A stretch of 22,590 nucleotides of DNA from DRQF01 sp964559135 (GTDB lineage: Bacteria > Planctomycetota > GCA-002687715 > DRQF01): contig CAZLGG010000065.1 in assembly GCA_964559135.1 (NCBI GenBank), positions 1 to 22,590 on the forward strand, read 5' to 3'. The position numbers and the translations under genes were made by a program. Shown piece after piece: positions 6,509-12,599 of this stretch (its first letter is position 1; each line of letters begins with the position of its first letter). A model generated the notes under the pieces. The model saw only the letters and a list, made by a program, of their open reading frames with translations. It searched no databases and was not told the origin of the DNA.

Positions 6509-7894
6509 ATGACGGCCATGGAAACGACGGCGATCGATGTCTGGAGTTGGACGGACCAAAACCTCGAGGATCTCGACCTTGGCCGGATGCTGGCACTCAA
6601 GAAAGAAATCTTGGCCGACAAAGAGGCCTTCCGGGCCCTCGAGACCCATCTTTCCGACTTCGAATCGGAGCCGAAAGGCCAGGCGGCTCTCCAAGCCGGT
6701 CTGGCTCGATGGTTGCTCGGTGATCTTCCGCGGGCCCTTCCTCTTCTCGAGGCCGGAAAGGCTGCCGACGGTGTGGCGGCCTACGCTTTGGCCGAAGCCC
6801 TCACCTTCGGCGGAGCTCTTTCTTTTGACGCTCCCAAGGGCCAGCCGACGCGCGCAGCCGAAATCCTGAGCCCCCTCGAGGACTCGCCGGAGGCGCTCAC
6901 TCTTCGCCTCCACGCCCTGATCAAGGCCGGAGACATCGAGGCGGCCGAAAAAGTTCTGGGGGATGCTCCCGAGTCGTACCAGGAGTCCTCCGACGGCCGT
7001 TTCTTCCGGACCCGCCTGGCCGAGATTGCCGGCGACCACGAGGGAGCCCTTGCCGGATACGAAGGGATCCTCGAGGACGATCCGGATCACGTGGAGGCAC
7101 GGTTCCACCTCGCCCTCCGTCTCGACTACATCGACGACGATGACCGGGCGATCGAATTCTACGAAGACCTCGTGGATCGCCTCCCCCCCCCCGTCAACGC
7201 CCTCATGAATCTGGGTGTCCTCTACGAGGACCATGAGCGGTATCGGGATGCGGTCTTCTGCTATCGCAAGGTGCTTTCCATCTTTCCGCAACACCCGAGG
7301 GCCCGGCTCTACCTCAAGGACGCCGAAGCGTCCTTGACCATGTACTACGATGAGGAGCAACAGGTTCAGCAGGACAAGAAGAACCAGATCCTCAAGATCC
7401 CGGTCTCCGATTTCGAGCTCTCCGTGCGTTCGAGGAATTGTCTTTCGAAGATGAATATCGTCACCCTCGGTGATCTCGTCAACAAGACGGAGACCGAGCT
7501 GCTCTCCTACAAGAACTTCGGCGACACGAGCCTCAACGAGATTCGTCAGATCCTGGAGTCGAAGGGGCTGAGGCTCGGCATGAAGCCCGAAGACGATTTG
7601 CTCCCCGTGCAACCGGTGAGCGGCCCCGTCGCCGAGCCCCAGCGTCGCCCGACACCGCCGAGTTTCGCGGTCGACCCCTCGGACGAGCGCCTCAAGAATT
7701 CGGTCAATGTCCTCAATCTCTCGGTGCGGGCGCGCAAGTGTCTCTCCAACCTTGGCATCAACACCATCGGTGATCTGGTCGCCTACACGGTCGACGATCT
7801 GTTGAGTCAACGGAACTTCGGAGCCACGTCGCTCAAGGAGATCACCGATCAGCTGGCGGAGATGGGGCTCTCCCTGCGCACTGTCGACAAATAG
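6509..7894 (+). CDS. TPR protein with two RNA-polymerase alpha-CTD modules
   Basis: Protein of 461 residues. The first 280 or so are alpha-helical with TPR-like units, clearest in HVEARFHLALRLDYIDDDDR, PVNALMNLGVLYEDHERY and AVFCYRKVLSIFPQHPRAR. Two copies of the RNA polymerase alpha-subunit C-terminal domain follow. The first (about 294-365) has ELSVRSRNCLSKMNI and NFGDTSLNEI; the second (about 393-461) has LSVRARKCLSNLGI and NFGATSLKEI. Residues that contact UP-element DNA in E. coli alpha (R265, G296, S299) are kept in both copies (R307/G338/S341 and R407/G438/S441), exactly 100 residues apart. N268 is kept only in the first copy (N310; K410 in the second). Likely a cytoplasmic DNA- or polymerase-associated regulator; targets unknown. 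AGGAG 6 bases before ATG 6509 favours it over ATG 6491. ruvA follows after 12 bases. Confidence 0.88.
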   Translation: MTAMETTAIDVWSWTDQNLEDLDLGRMLALKKEILADKEAFRALETHLSDFESEPKGQAALQAGLARWLLGDLPRALPLLEAGKAADGVAAYALAEALTFGGALSFDAPKGQPTRAAEILSPLEDSPEALTLRLHALIKAGDIEAAEKVLGDAPESYQESSDGRFFRTRLAEIAGDHEGALAGYEGILEDDPDHVEARFHLALRLDYIDDDDRAIEFYEDLVDRLPPPVNALMNLGVLYEDHERYRDAVFCYRKVLSIFPQHPRARLYLKDAEASLTMYYDEEQQVQQDKKNQILKIPVSDFELSVRSRNCLSKMNIVTLGDLVNKTETELLSYKNFGDTSLNEIRQILESKGLRLGMKPEDDLLPVQPVSGPVAEPQRRPTPPSFAVDPSDERLKNSVNVLNLSVRARKCLSNLGINTIGDLVAYTVDDLLSQRNFGATSLKEITDQLAEMGLSLRTVDK

Positions 7895-7906
7895 AAGACC
7901 CGCGCG

Positions 7907-8488
7907 GTGTACGACTATCTCAGGGGCACGATCGCCGAGAAGAGTCCGACACACGTCGTCCTGGATGTGGGTGGAATGGGTTTTCAGATCCACGCCCCCC
8001 TCTCGACGACGCAAGCGCTTCCCGATCGCGGCGAAGTCAAGCTCTGGACTTGGCTGCATGTGCGAGAGGACATCCTTCGCGTCTACGGTTTTGCCAGCCT
8101 CGATGAGCGAAGACTGTTCTGCATGCTCCAGCAAGTGAGCGGCATCGGCCCGAGGCTGGCCAACGCAATCCTCTCCCGTGCCTCCGTGCGCGACCTGGCG
8201 GACGCGATCTCGACAGGGCGTACGGACTTTCTGAAGAGCCTGAAGGGGATCGGTCCCAAGACCGCACAACGCTTGGTCACCGAACTCCAAGGTGGTCTCG
8301 ACGGGTTTCTCTCTCGGGCTGACCCCGACGCCTCCTTCCGCCAACCCGTCCTCCGCGACGCCCTCCAGGCCCTCGAGGTCCTGGGCTGCGCTCCCAAAGC
8401 CGCTCGTCAGGCCGTCGAGCGTGTCCTCGCCACGCACCCCGATCTCTCGGTCGAGGATCTGGTCCGTCGCGCCCTTCGCTCCATGTAG
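7907..8488 (+). CDS. ruvA: Holliday junction branch migration protein RuvA
   Basis: DNA-binding subunit of the RuvAB complex: tetramers clamp the four-way junction so that the RuvB motor can migrate it during recombination and repair. It has 193 residues, normal length. N-terminal OB-fold domain (MYDYLRGTIAEKSPTHVVLD, then GMGFQIHAP and LHVREDILRVYGFAS), two helix-hairpin-helix motifs (VSGIGPRLANAIL and LKGIGPKTAQRLVTEL), an acidic/flexible linker, and the C-terminal RuvB-binding helices (ALQALEVLGCAPKAARQAV). The start is GTG, 12 bases after the TPR/alpha-CTD stop, with no strong Shine-Dalgarno, so it is probably translated by coupling. Neither ruvB nor ruvC is in the window. Confidence 0.97.
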   Translation: MYDYLRGTIAEKSPTHVVLDVGGMGFQIHAPLSTTQALPDRGEVKLWTWLHVREDILRVYGFASLDERRLFCMLQQVSGIGPRLANAILSRASVRDLADAISTGRTDFLKSLKGIGPKTAQRLVTELQGGLDGFLSRADPDASFRQPVLRDALQALEVLGCAPKAARQAVERVLATHPDLSVEDLVRRALRSM

Positions 8489-8493
8489 CCAGG

Positions 8494-8525
8494 TGGTGGA
8501 ATAATATTCTTTTGGTATTCCACCA
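8494..8525 (+). terminator. Stem-loop after ruvA
   Basis: A 10-bp perfect stem (TGGTGGAATA paired with TATTCCACCA) with a 12-base AT-rich loop begins 6 bases after the ruvA stop. No run of T follows, so it is not a classical intrinsic terminator. It may still end or stabilise the TPR-ruvA transcript before the next gene. Confidence 0.45.
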
Positions 8526-8698
8526 AGCACTCCTCTACCATGAGGATCGGCCGCGCGTCGCGCCCGCGCCCGAAGCTTTCCCGGGTGTCTCTTTCATTTT
8601 CTTGATCTCCGGTCCATCCAGGGCCCCCCCGAGCTTCCTCGAGGGTTTCGCGCCTGGTCAGGAAAGCCGCCGGAGTCCATCGATCTAGGGTTCAAGCC

Positions 8699-9022
8699 AT
8701 GAAGATCACCTTCCAATTCCTTACGACGCTCCTCCTCATGAGTCTCCTCGGGGCAGCGGCAGCTCCTGGCAATCTCATCAACACCGCGCCGTCGAGCGCA
8801 GCCGGCGGCACCCAGGTCACGGTCAGCGGAACGTCCAGCTCGCCGGGGAACACAGCGGTCGACGTGTCCGACGACTTGGGAAGCATTCCTCACACGGTCA
8901 CCTGGGACGGAAATCGATTCACGATCGTCTTCACGATGCCCGACGTGGCGCCCCCCAACACGGTCACGGTGCTGGTCAAAGACGGGAATTGCACCGACAG
9001 CGCCGACATCAAGACGACTTAG
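8699..9022 (+). CDS. Small secreted beta-rich protein, function unknown
   Basis: Protein of 107 residues, not assigned to a family. It starts with a clear signal peptide (MKITFQFLTTLLLMSLLGAAAA, cleaved near residues 22-24), shown here only as a hydrophobic core ending in alanines. The remaining 84 residues are rich in Ser, Thr, Val, Gly and Asp with alternating strand-like segments (GGTQVTVSGTSSSPGN, HTVTWDGNRFTIVFTMPD, NTVTVLVKDG), like a single immunoglobulin-type or IPT-like beta-sandwich domain. It has only one Cys in the mature part (in GNCTDSAD), so no internal disulfide. No strong Shine-Dalgarno is visible. It stands alone after the ruvA hairpin and converges with the minus-strand gene ending at 9122. 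Confidence 0.75.
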   Translation: MKITFQFLTTLLLMSLLGAAAAPGNLINTAPSSAAGGTQVTVSGTSSSPGNTAVDVSDDLGSIPHTVTWDGNRFTIVFTMPDVAPPNTVTVLVKDGNCTDSADIKTT

Positions 9023-9062
9023 AAGGCACCCCCGTCCGCAATGCTCGCCGGACGCCGAGTCA

Positions 9063-9107
9063 CGAGCGGATTCCATCCGCTCGCGGCTCGGCCTGGCTGC
9101 GGCAGCC
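9063..9107. terminator. Two stem-loops between convergent genes
   Basis: CGAGCGGAT and ATCCGCTCG (9063-9071 and 9075-9083) form a perfect 9-bp stem with a 3-base loop. A second short hairpin, GGCTG/CAGCC, follows at 9095-9107. Both sit in the 99-base gap between two genes that converge on it, where a bidirectional terminator is expected. Neither strand has a T run after the stems. Confidence 0.55.
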
Positions 9108-9121
9108 GCCGGAGCAAAGGC

Positions 9122-9703
9122 TCAGTGATCGAGCCGGCGCAGGACTCGATCCACCAGCTTCTTGGTGTCGTCGAGCAAGCCAGGACGCATCCTCAGTGCC
9201 CGAAGCGCCACCACGAAGCCCGCGGCACGGCTTCTCCGTACGGCATGCAGGAGAGTGTGCATGTCGGGTGACGTCACGGGCATCGACGCCAGGGCCTGCT
9301 TCGCGTCGAGAAGCGACAGGATCTCGACGACCCTTTCCGCGACGGCGGCGTCGGAGAAGGGCTTCGTCCTGTCCCCCGACTGGAGGGCGCGCTTCAGCTC
9401 GTCGAACAAACGGGCCCGAGTCACATCCTCGCCCAACCAGGAGTGAGCTCCATCGGAGAGCGCCGAAGATCGCATCGCGATGACGGCGTCGCTGGACTCC
9501 CGTTTCTCCAAGCTCGCTCGCACGCTCTCGTCGGGGAAAGTGAATACGAGAAGAAGCAGAGCGCCCAGGACCCCGGCCAAGCTTACGATGACCGTCTTTT
9601 TCCTGCGGCGACGGCGATTGACGTGCTGCAGCTCACAGTCCAAGAACGTCGAAAGCTCTTGGGCATGCTTAGCCAAGAACCGTTCCGGTTCGTCATTCCA
9701 CAT
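9122..9703 (-). CDS. Single-pass membrane protein, function unknown
   Basis: Protein of 193 residues, not recognised. About 30 N-terminal residues are followed by an arginine/lysine cluster (NRRRRRKKT) and one strong membrane helix (VIVSLAGVLGALLLLVFTF, about residues 37-55). The rest is a helical, presumably extracytoplasmic domain. The positively charged flank places the N-terminus in the cytoplasm, a topology shared with anti-sigma factors, but no zinc-binding anti-sigma motif is present. The frame is open to 9829, overlapping the upstream gene. ATG 9703 is preferred because GAGG lies 7 bases upstream and it leaves a 29-base gap after that gene's stop. Likely co-transcribed with it. Confidence 0.65.
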   Translation of the reverse strand: MWNDEPERFLAKHAQELSTFLDCELQHVNRRRRRKKTVIVSLAGVLGALLLLVFTFPDESVRASLEKRESSDAVIAMRSSALSDGAHSWLGEDVTRARLFDELKRALQSGDRTKPFSDAAVAERVVEILSLLDAKQALASMPVTSPDMHTLLHAVRRSRAAGFVVALRALRMRPGLLDDTKKLVDRVLRRLDH

Positions 9704-9732
9704 GAGCAGACCTCGCTGAGAATCGAAAAGCT

Positions 9733-10122
9733 TCAAGATTCGGGCGTATCGCTCGCAACACCCTGAGACTCTCGGAATGTCCGCCATTTGGCCACGATCA
9801 CACCGAGAACCTCCGTGTGTTTGTCCCATTCAGGCGTCACACATGAGTCGGTTCCGGAGAACATCCTCAGTTCGAGGACCTGAACGAGAACGATGCGCTC
9901 TTCATCGTTGAGTACATCCTGAACGAATCTACCTGCAAGGTCAACAGATCTTTCGCTGACACGAATCGTTTCCGAAGGGCGTGTCCAGAAGCGCCTGATC
10001 TGGTCGATCAGTTTCTTCAGGTCCCTGGGAACCGCCCCGGGAAGGGGGAGCGACTCTCCCGTGGCTGCGGCCAGCAGCGAAGGGAAGCCCGTCGACGGCA
10101 TTTTGCGCTTCTTCTTGGTCAT
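9733..10122 (-). CDS. Small cytoplasmic protein, function unknown
   Basis: Protein of 129 residues with no recognised domain. A lysine-rich N-terminus (MTKKKRKMPSTGF) precedes a mixed helical region including DLKKLIDQIRRFW and ERIVLVQVLELRMF. No signal peptide or membrane segment. An in-frame TTG at 10134 with AAGG 6 bases before it is an alternative start, giving 133 residues. It lies directly upstream of the membrane protein ending at 9122. This pairing recalls regulator/membrane-partner pairs, but the protein does not resemble a sigma factor. A 14-bp palindrome lies 31 bases upstream of the start. Confidence 0.6.
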   Translation of the reverse strand: MTKKKRKMPSTGFPSLLAAATGESLPLPGAVPRDLKKLIDQIRRFWTRPSETIRVSERSVDLAGRFVQDVLNDEERIVLVQVLELRMFSGTDSCVTPEWDKHTEVLGVIVAKWRTFRESQGVASDTPES

Positions 10123-10153
10123 CTCATCTTGCAATATCGACCTTGGAGGCTCC

Positions 10154-10167
10154 CCGTGTATACACGG
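10154..10167 (-). promoter_or_regulatory. 14-bp perfect palindrome containing a -10-like box
   Basis: CCGTGTATACACGG is a perfect 14-bp palindrome in the 96-base gap between tupC and the 129-residue gene. On the minus strand it contains TATACA (10162-10157), a good -10 match, with a weak TTTCTC -35 candidate 17 bases upstream. Transcription would begin near 10150. A dyad centred on the -10 is typical of a repressor operator; the regulator is unknown. Confidence 0.45.
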
Positions 10168-10218
10168 AATGACGGATTTGAGAAAGAACCCCCTCGGGGA
10201 TTCACCGCCCTCGCCGAC

Positions 10219-10806
10219 TCACCGCGACTGTTGCGCAGCACCGGCCAGAGGAACATTGCGGCTCGAAAACGACAGAGGATGAGGCGAAGCGATCACGATC
10301 GCGGCCCCAGAGAGATCCGCAAGCATTTTTCTTGTCCGAGATCGTCCGTCCGAGTCCAATTCGTCGAACGGCTCGTCGAGGAGCAACACCCGAGGCCGCA
10401 GCACGAGCGCCCGTGCGAGGGCAACGCGGCGGCGTTCACCTGCCGAGAGATATCGAACGTCTCTTGCCGCGAGATGGGCGACGTCGAGCTTGGCCAAGAC
10501 ATCGAGGCTTCGAGATCGCACGTTCGAAATCCCGTGCGCGACCAACCCGTAACGGACATTGGCCATCACCGTACCTCGGAAGAGCACCGGGTCTTGGTGA
10601 ACGAAGACCCGCTCCCCATCCACGCAAGCCACTCCGCGGAAGGCGGTTTCAAGTCCACCCAAGACGCGCAGCAACGTGGTCTTGCCGCATCCATTCGGTC
10701 CGTGGATCGTGACCAGCTCCCCGGAGTGGACATCGAGTTCCGGGACGCGGCAGACGACCCGCTGAGCGCGTTTCACTTCGAGATCGCGAACCCGAATCAT
10801 GATCAC
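10219..10806 (-). CDS. tupC: Tungstate ABC transporter ATP-binding protein
   Basis: Cytoplasmic ATPase subunit that powers oxyanion import. It has 195 residues, short for an ABC ATPase. Walker A is GPNGCGKTTLLRVLGG, the Q-loop VFVHQDPVLF, the signature LSAGERRRVALARAL (a variant of LSGGQ), Walker B VLLLDEPFDELD, and the H-loop His in ASPHPLSF. All catalytic elements are present; there is no C-terminal molybdate-binding (TOBE) domain, as expected for TupC rather than ModC. The start is taken as GTG 10806, overlapping the tupB TGA as GTGA, with AAGGAA 5 bases before it; ATG 10800 is the alternative. The open frame to 11157 is inside tupB and not used. The tungstate assignment comes from tupA and tupB. 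Confidence 0.9.
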   Translation of the reverse strand: MIMIRVRDLEVKRAQRVVCRVPELDVHSGELVTIHGPNGCGKTTLLRVLGGLETAFRGVACVDGERVFVHQDPVLFRGTVMANVRYGLVAHGISNVRSRSLDVLAKLDVAHLAARDVRYLSAGERRRVALARALVLRPRVLLLDEPFDELDSDGRSRTRKMLADLSGAAIVIASPHPLSFSSRNVPLAGAAQQSR

Positions 10807-11498
10807 GCCGATTCCTTCTCCCGAGCTCGAGTGAGAGCCGCAGCCGCGAGGGCGACCAGGACTGCGATCACAAGGAGGATCAGGCTCATAGCCATGCCCC
10901 GCACAAATTCGCCTCGTGATGTCTCGAGCGCGGTGGCCGTGGCGAGGGTTCGAGTCCTGTGTTTGATATTCCCCCCCACCATCATGGCAATTCCCAGCTC
11001 GCTGAAGCAACGAGCGAAGGCCGTCAGCAAAGCCAGCACGAGACTCAGGCGCACCTCTTTTGCGAGCGTCCACCAGCGCCGCGGCGCCGTGGCCCCCAGG
11101 GTGCGCGACGTCTCCGCGTACCGCGGGTCGAGTCCGCTGACGGCGGCGTGCGTCCAACTCACGACGATGGGGAATGCCAGAAAGGTCTCGCAGATCGCTA
11201 TGGCCTCGGGCGAGTAGAGAAGATCGAAGCCTCCAAGTGGACCGCGGCGGGAAAACAGTGCGAAACCCAAGAGGCCCACGAGCACGGTCGGCATCCCCAT
11301 GCCTCCCCGAAGAGTCAACACGAGAAGCGTTCTTCCGGGGAAAGCCTTGTCTGCCAGGAGAACGCCGAGGGGTATGGCGACCACGCCTGCCAACAAGACG
11401 GCGGCCACGGAGATCGCAAGACTCCGCCCGGCAGCGGCGAAGACGAGGGCGTCTCCGGACGCGATCAGTCGCCCGGCTTCGTAAAGACCGTGGGCCAT
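10803..11498 (-). CDS. tupB: Tungstate ABC transporter permease
   Basis: Inner-membrane channel subunit, 231 residues from ATG 11498, with five or six hydrophobic segments (for example SLAISVAAVLLAGVVAIPLG and the C-terminal SLILLVIAVLVALAAAALT). The cytoplasmic loop that contacts the ATPase is clear: CFSELGIAMMVGGNIKHRTR, followed by LATATALETSRGEF, which is characteristic of TupB permeases. The frame extends upstream to a GTG at 11573, but MAHGLYEAGRLI fits family N-termini better; no strong Shine-Dalgarno precedes either. It lies 103 bases after tupA and overlaps tupC by 4 bases. Confidence 0.92.
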   Translation of the reverse strand: MAHGLYEAGRLIASGDALVFAAAGRSLAISVAAVLLAGVVAIPLGVLLADKAFPGRTLLVLTLRGGMGMPTVLVGLLGFALFSRRGPLGGFDLLYSPEAIAICETFLAFPIVVSWTHAAVSGLDPRYAETSRTLGATAPRRWWTLAKEVRLSLVLALLTAFARCFSELGIAMMVGGNIKHRTRTLATATALETSRGEFVRGMAMSLILLVIAVLVALAAAALTRAREKESA

Positions 11499-11601
11499 CA
11501 AGTTCAAGTCGCGTCCCGCCTCATGGGGAGGAACGGAACGTCGTAGGTTAGACCGTAGTGCGGATCGCGGCACATCTCCGTGACCCCCTTGGTCACCGTC
11601 A

Positions 11602-12444
11602 TCACTTCAACCGGAGCGGCCGAAACAGACGCCGCCCGCCGACGGTGAAGTCCTGGATCAGCCGCTGCACGCTCTTGGAGATCAAGAAATCCGCGAAGCG
11701 GTTCGCAAGTCGTCCATCTCGGCCCGTCCGCTTCGGAGCCACGACGATGACCGAATACGGATTACGCATTTCCTCCCCCTCGACCACGACCTCTCGAAGG
11801 TTCAGCTTCTCGGCAAGTCGGCGCCATGTGCCCTCGTCGCTCAACGTATAGGCGCCAAGCTCACTCGCCATGATCAGCGTCGCCGCCATTCCTCTCCCGG
11901 ACTCCACATAGTCAGACCATCGAGGACGACCGCCGGCGACATCCCAGAGGTGCTGTTCTCTTCTGTGGGTCCCGCTGTCGTCGCCTCGGGACACGAAGCG
12001 GAAGCGGCCCGCCGCGATGCGACGCAAAGCCTCGACGACTCGAAGGCTCGCCGCATGCGCGGGATCATCGCGCGGCCCGAGAAGAACGAAACGGTTGTAC
12101 ATCACCGGTTCGCGGCGAACGCCGAAACCGGATTTCATGAAGGCGCGTTCAGCGGCCTCCGCATGCACGAGCACCGCCTCCGCATCGCCGCCCTCCCCCA
12201 GCCGCAGAGCCGCCCCGGTTCCGACGGCCAAGACGTCGACCCGACAACGCGCCTGCTCTTCGAAGGCGGGCACAAGAACGTCCAGGAGACCGGAATCGCG
12301 GGTGCTGGTGGTCGTTGCCAGCCGAAGAACCCTCGGCTTCGCCCGGTCGGCCGCTCCGCACCCCATGTTCAAAACGAGAAAGAGGAATCCCCAGACCGCT
12401 CCAACATGATCCAGCCCGGGCCCTGTCGGCCAGTGGGTCTTCAT
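11602..12444 (-). CDS. tupA: Tungstate-binding periplasmic protein
   Basis: Extracytoplasmic receptor that captures tungstate for TupBC; tungsten would serve enzymes such as W-dependent oxidoreductases. It has 280 residues. A hydrophobic export segment (AVWGFLFLVLNMGC) ends in a Cys that could be lipidated, although the lipobox is poor. The mature part shows TupA hallmarks: LATTTSTRDSGLLDVLVP (oxyanion-binding TTTS), LGEGGDAEAVLVHAEAAE, a PVMYNRFVLLGP segment, and FVSRGDDSGTHRREQHLW. The usual Asp in YNDF is Arg here. No Shine-Dalgarno precedes the ATG, but a promoter is placed so that transcription would start at that ATG. Confidence 0.93.
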   Translation of the reverse strand: MKTHWPTGPGLDHVGAVWGFLFLVLNMGCGAADRAKPRVLRLATTTSTRDSGLLDVLVPAFEEQARCRVDVLAVGTGAALRLGEGGDAEAVLVHAEAAERAFMKSGFGVRREPVMYNRFVLLGPRDDPAHAASLRVVEALRRIAAGRFRFVSRGDDSGTHRREQHLWDVAGGRPRWSDYVESGRGMAATLIMASELGAYTLSDEGTWRRLAEKLNLREVVVEGEEMRNPYSVIVVAPKRTGRDGRLANRFADFLISKSVQRLIQDFTVGGRRLFRPLRLK

Positions 12445-12450
12445 GCACGG

Positions 12451-12478
12451 AGGGTAGACATGGGTCCATCGATGTCAA
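12451..12478 (-). promoter_or_regulatory. tupA promoter, predicted leaderless
   Basis: On the minus strand a perfect TTGACA (12478-12473) is followed by 16 bases and TACCCT (12456-12451), a fair -10. With the usual spacing the first transcribed base is 12444, the A of the tupA ATG. This agrees with the absence of a ribosome binding site. It lies in the 155-base gap shared with the divergent secreted coiled-coil gene. Confidence 0.6.
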
Positions 12479-12599
12479 CACACCCGCTCCCGGCGAATCC
12501 TCGATTCCACTGGAGAACAGAGTTTCCGCTTGTCGACAGGGAGACAGAATCACATCCTATCCGCCCAACAAAACCGCCCAGATCAAAGAGGACTCCCCG

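Noticed and set aside
6332..8530. 732-codon open frame on the minus strand
   Set aside because: Antisense to the TPR/alpha-CTD gene and ruvA, both firmly identified. It is a composition artefact.
8689..8694. TAGGGT as leaderless -10 box of the small secreted protein
   Set aside because: Only three of six matches and no -35 element at a suitable distance; too weak to list.
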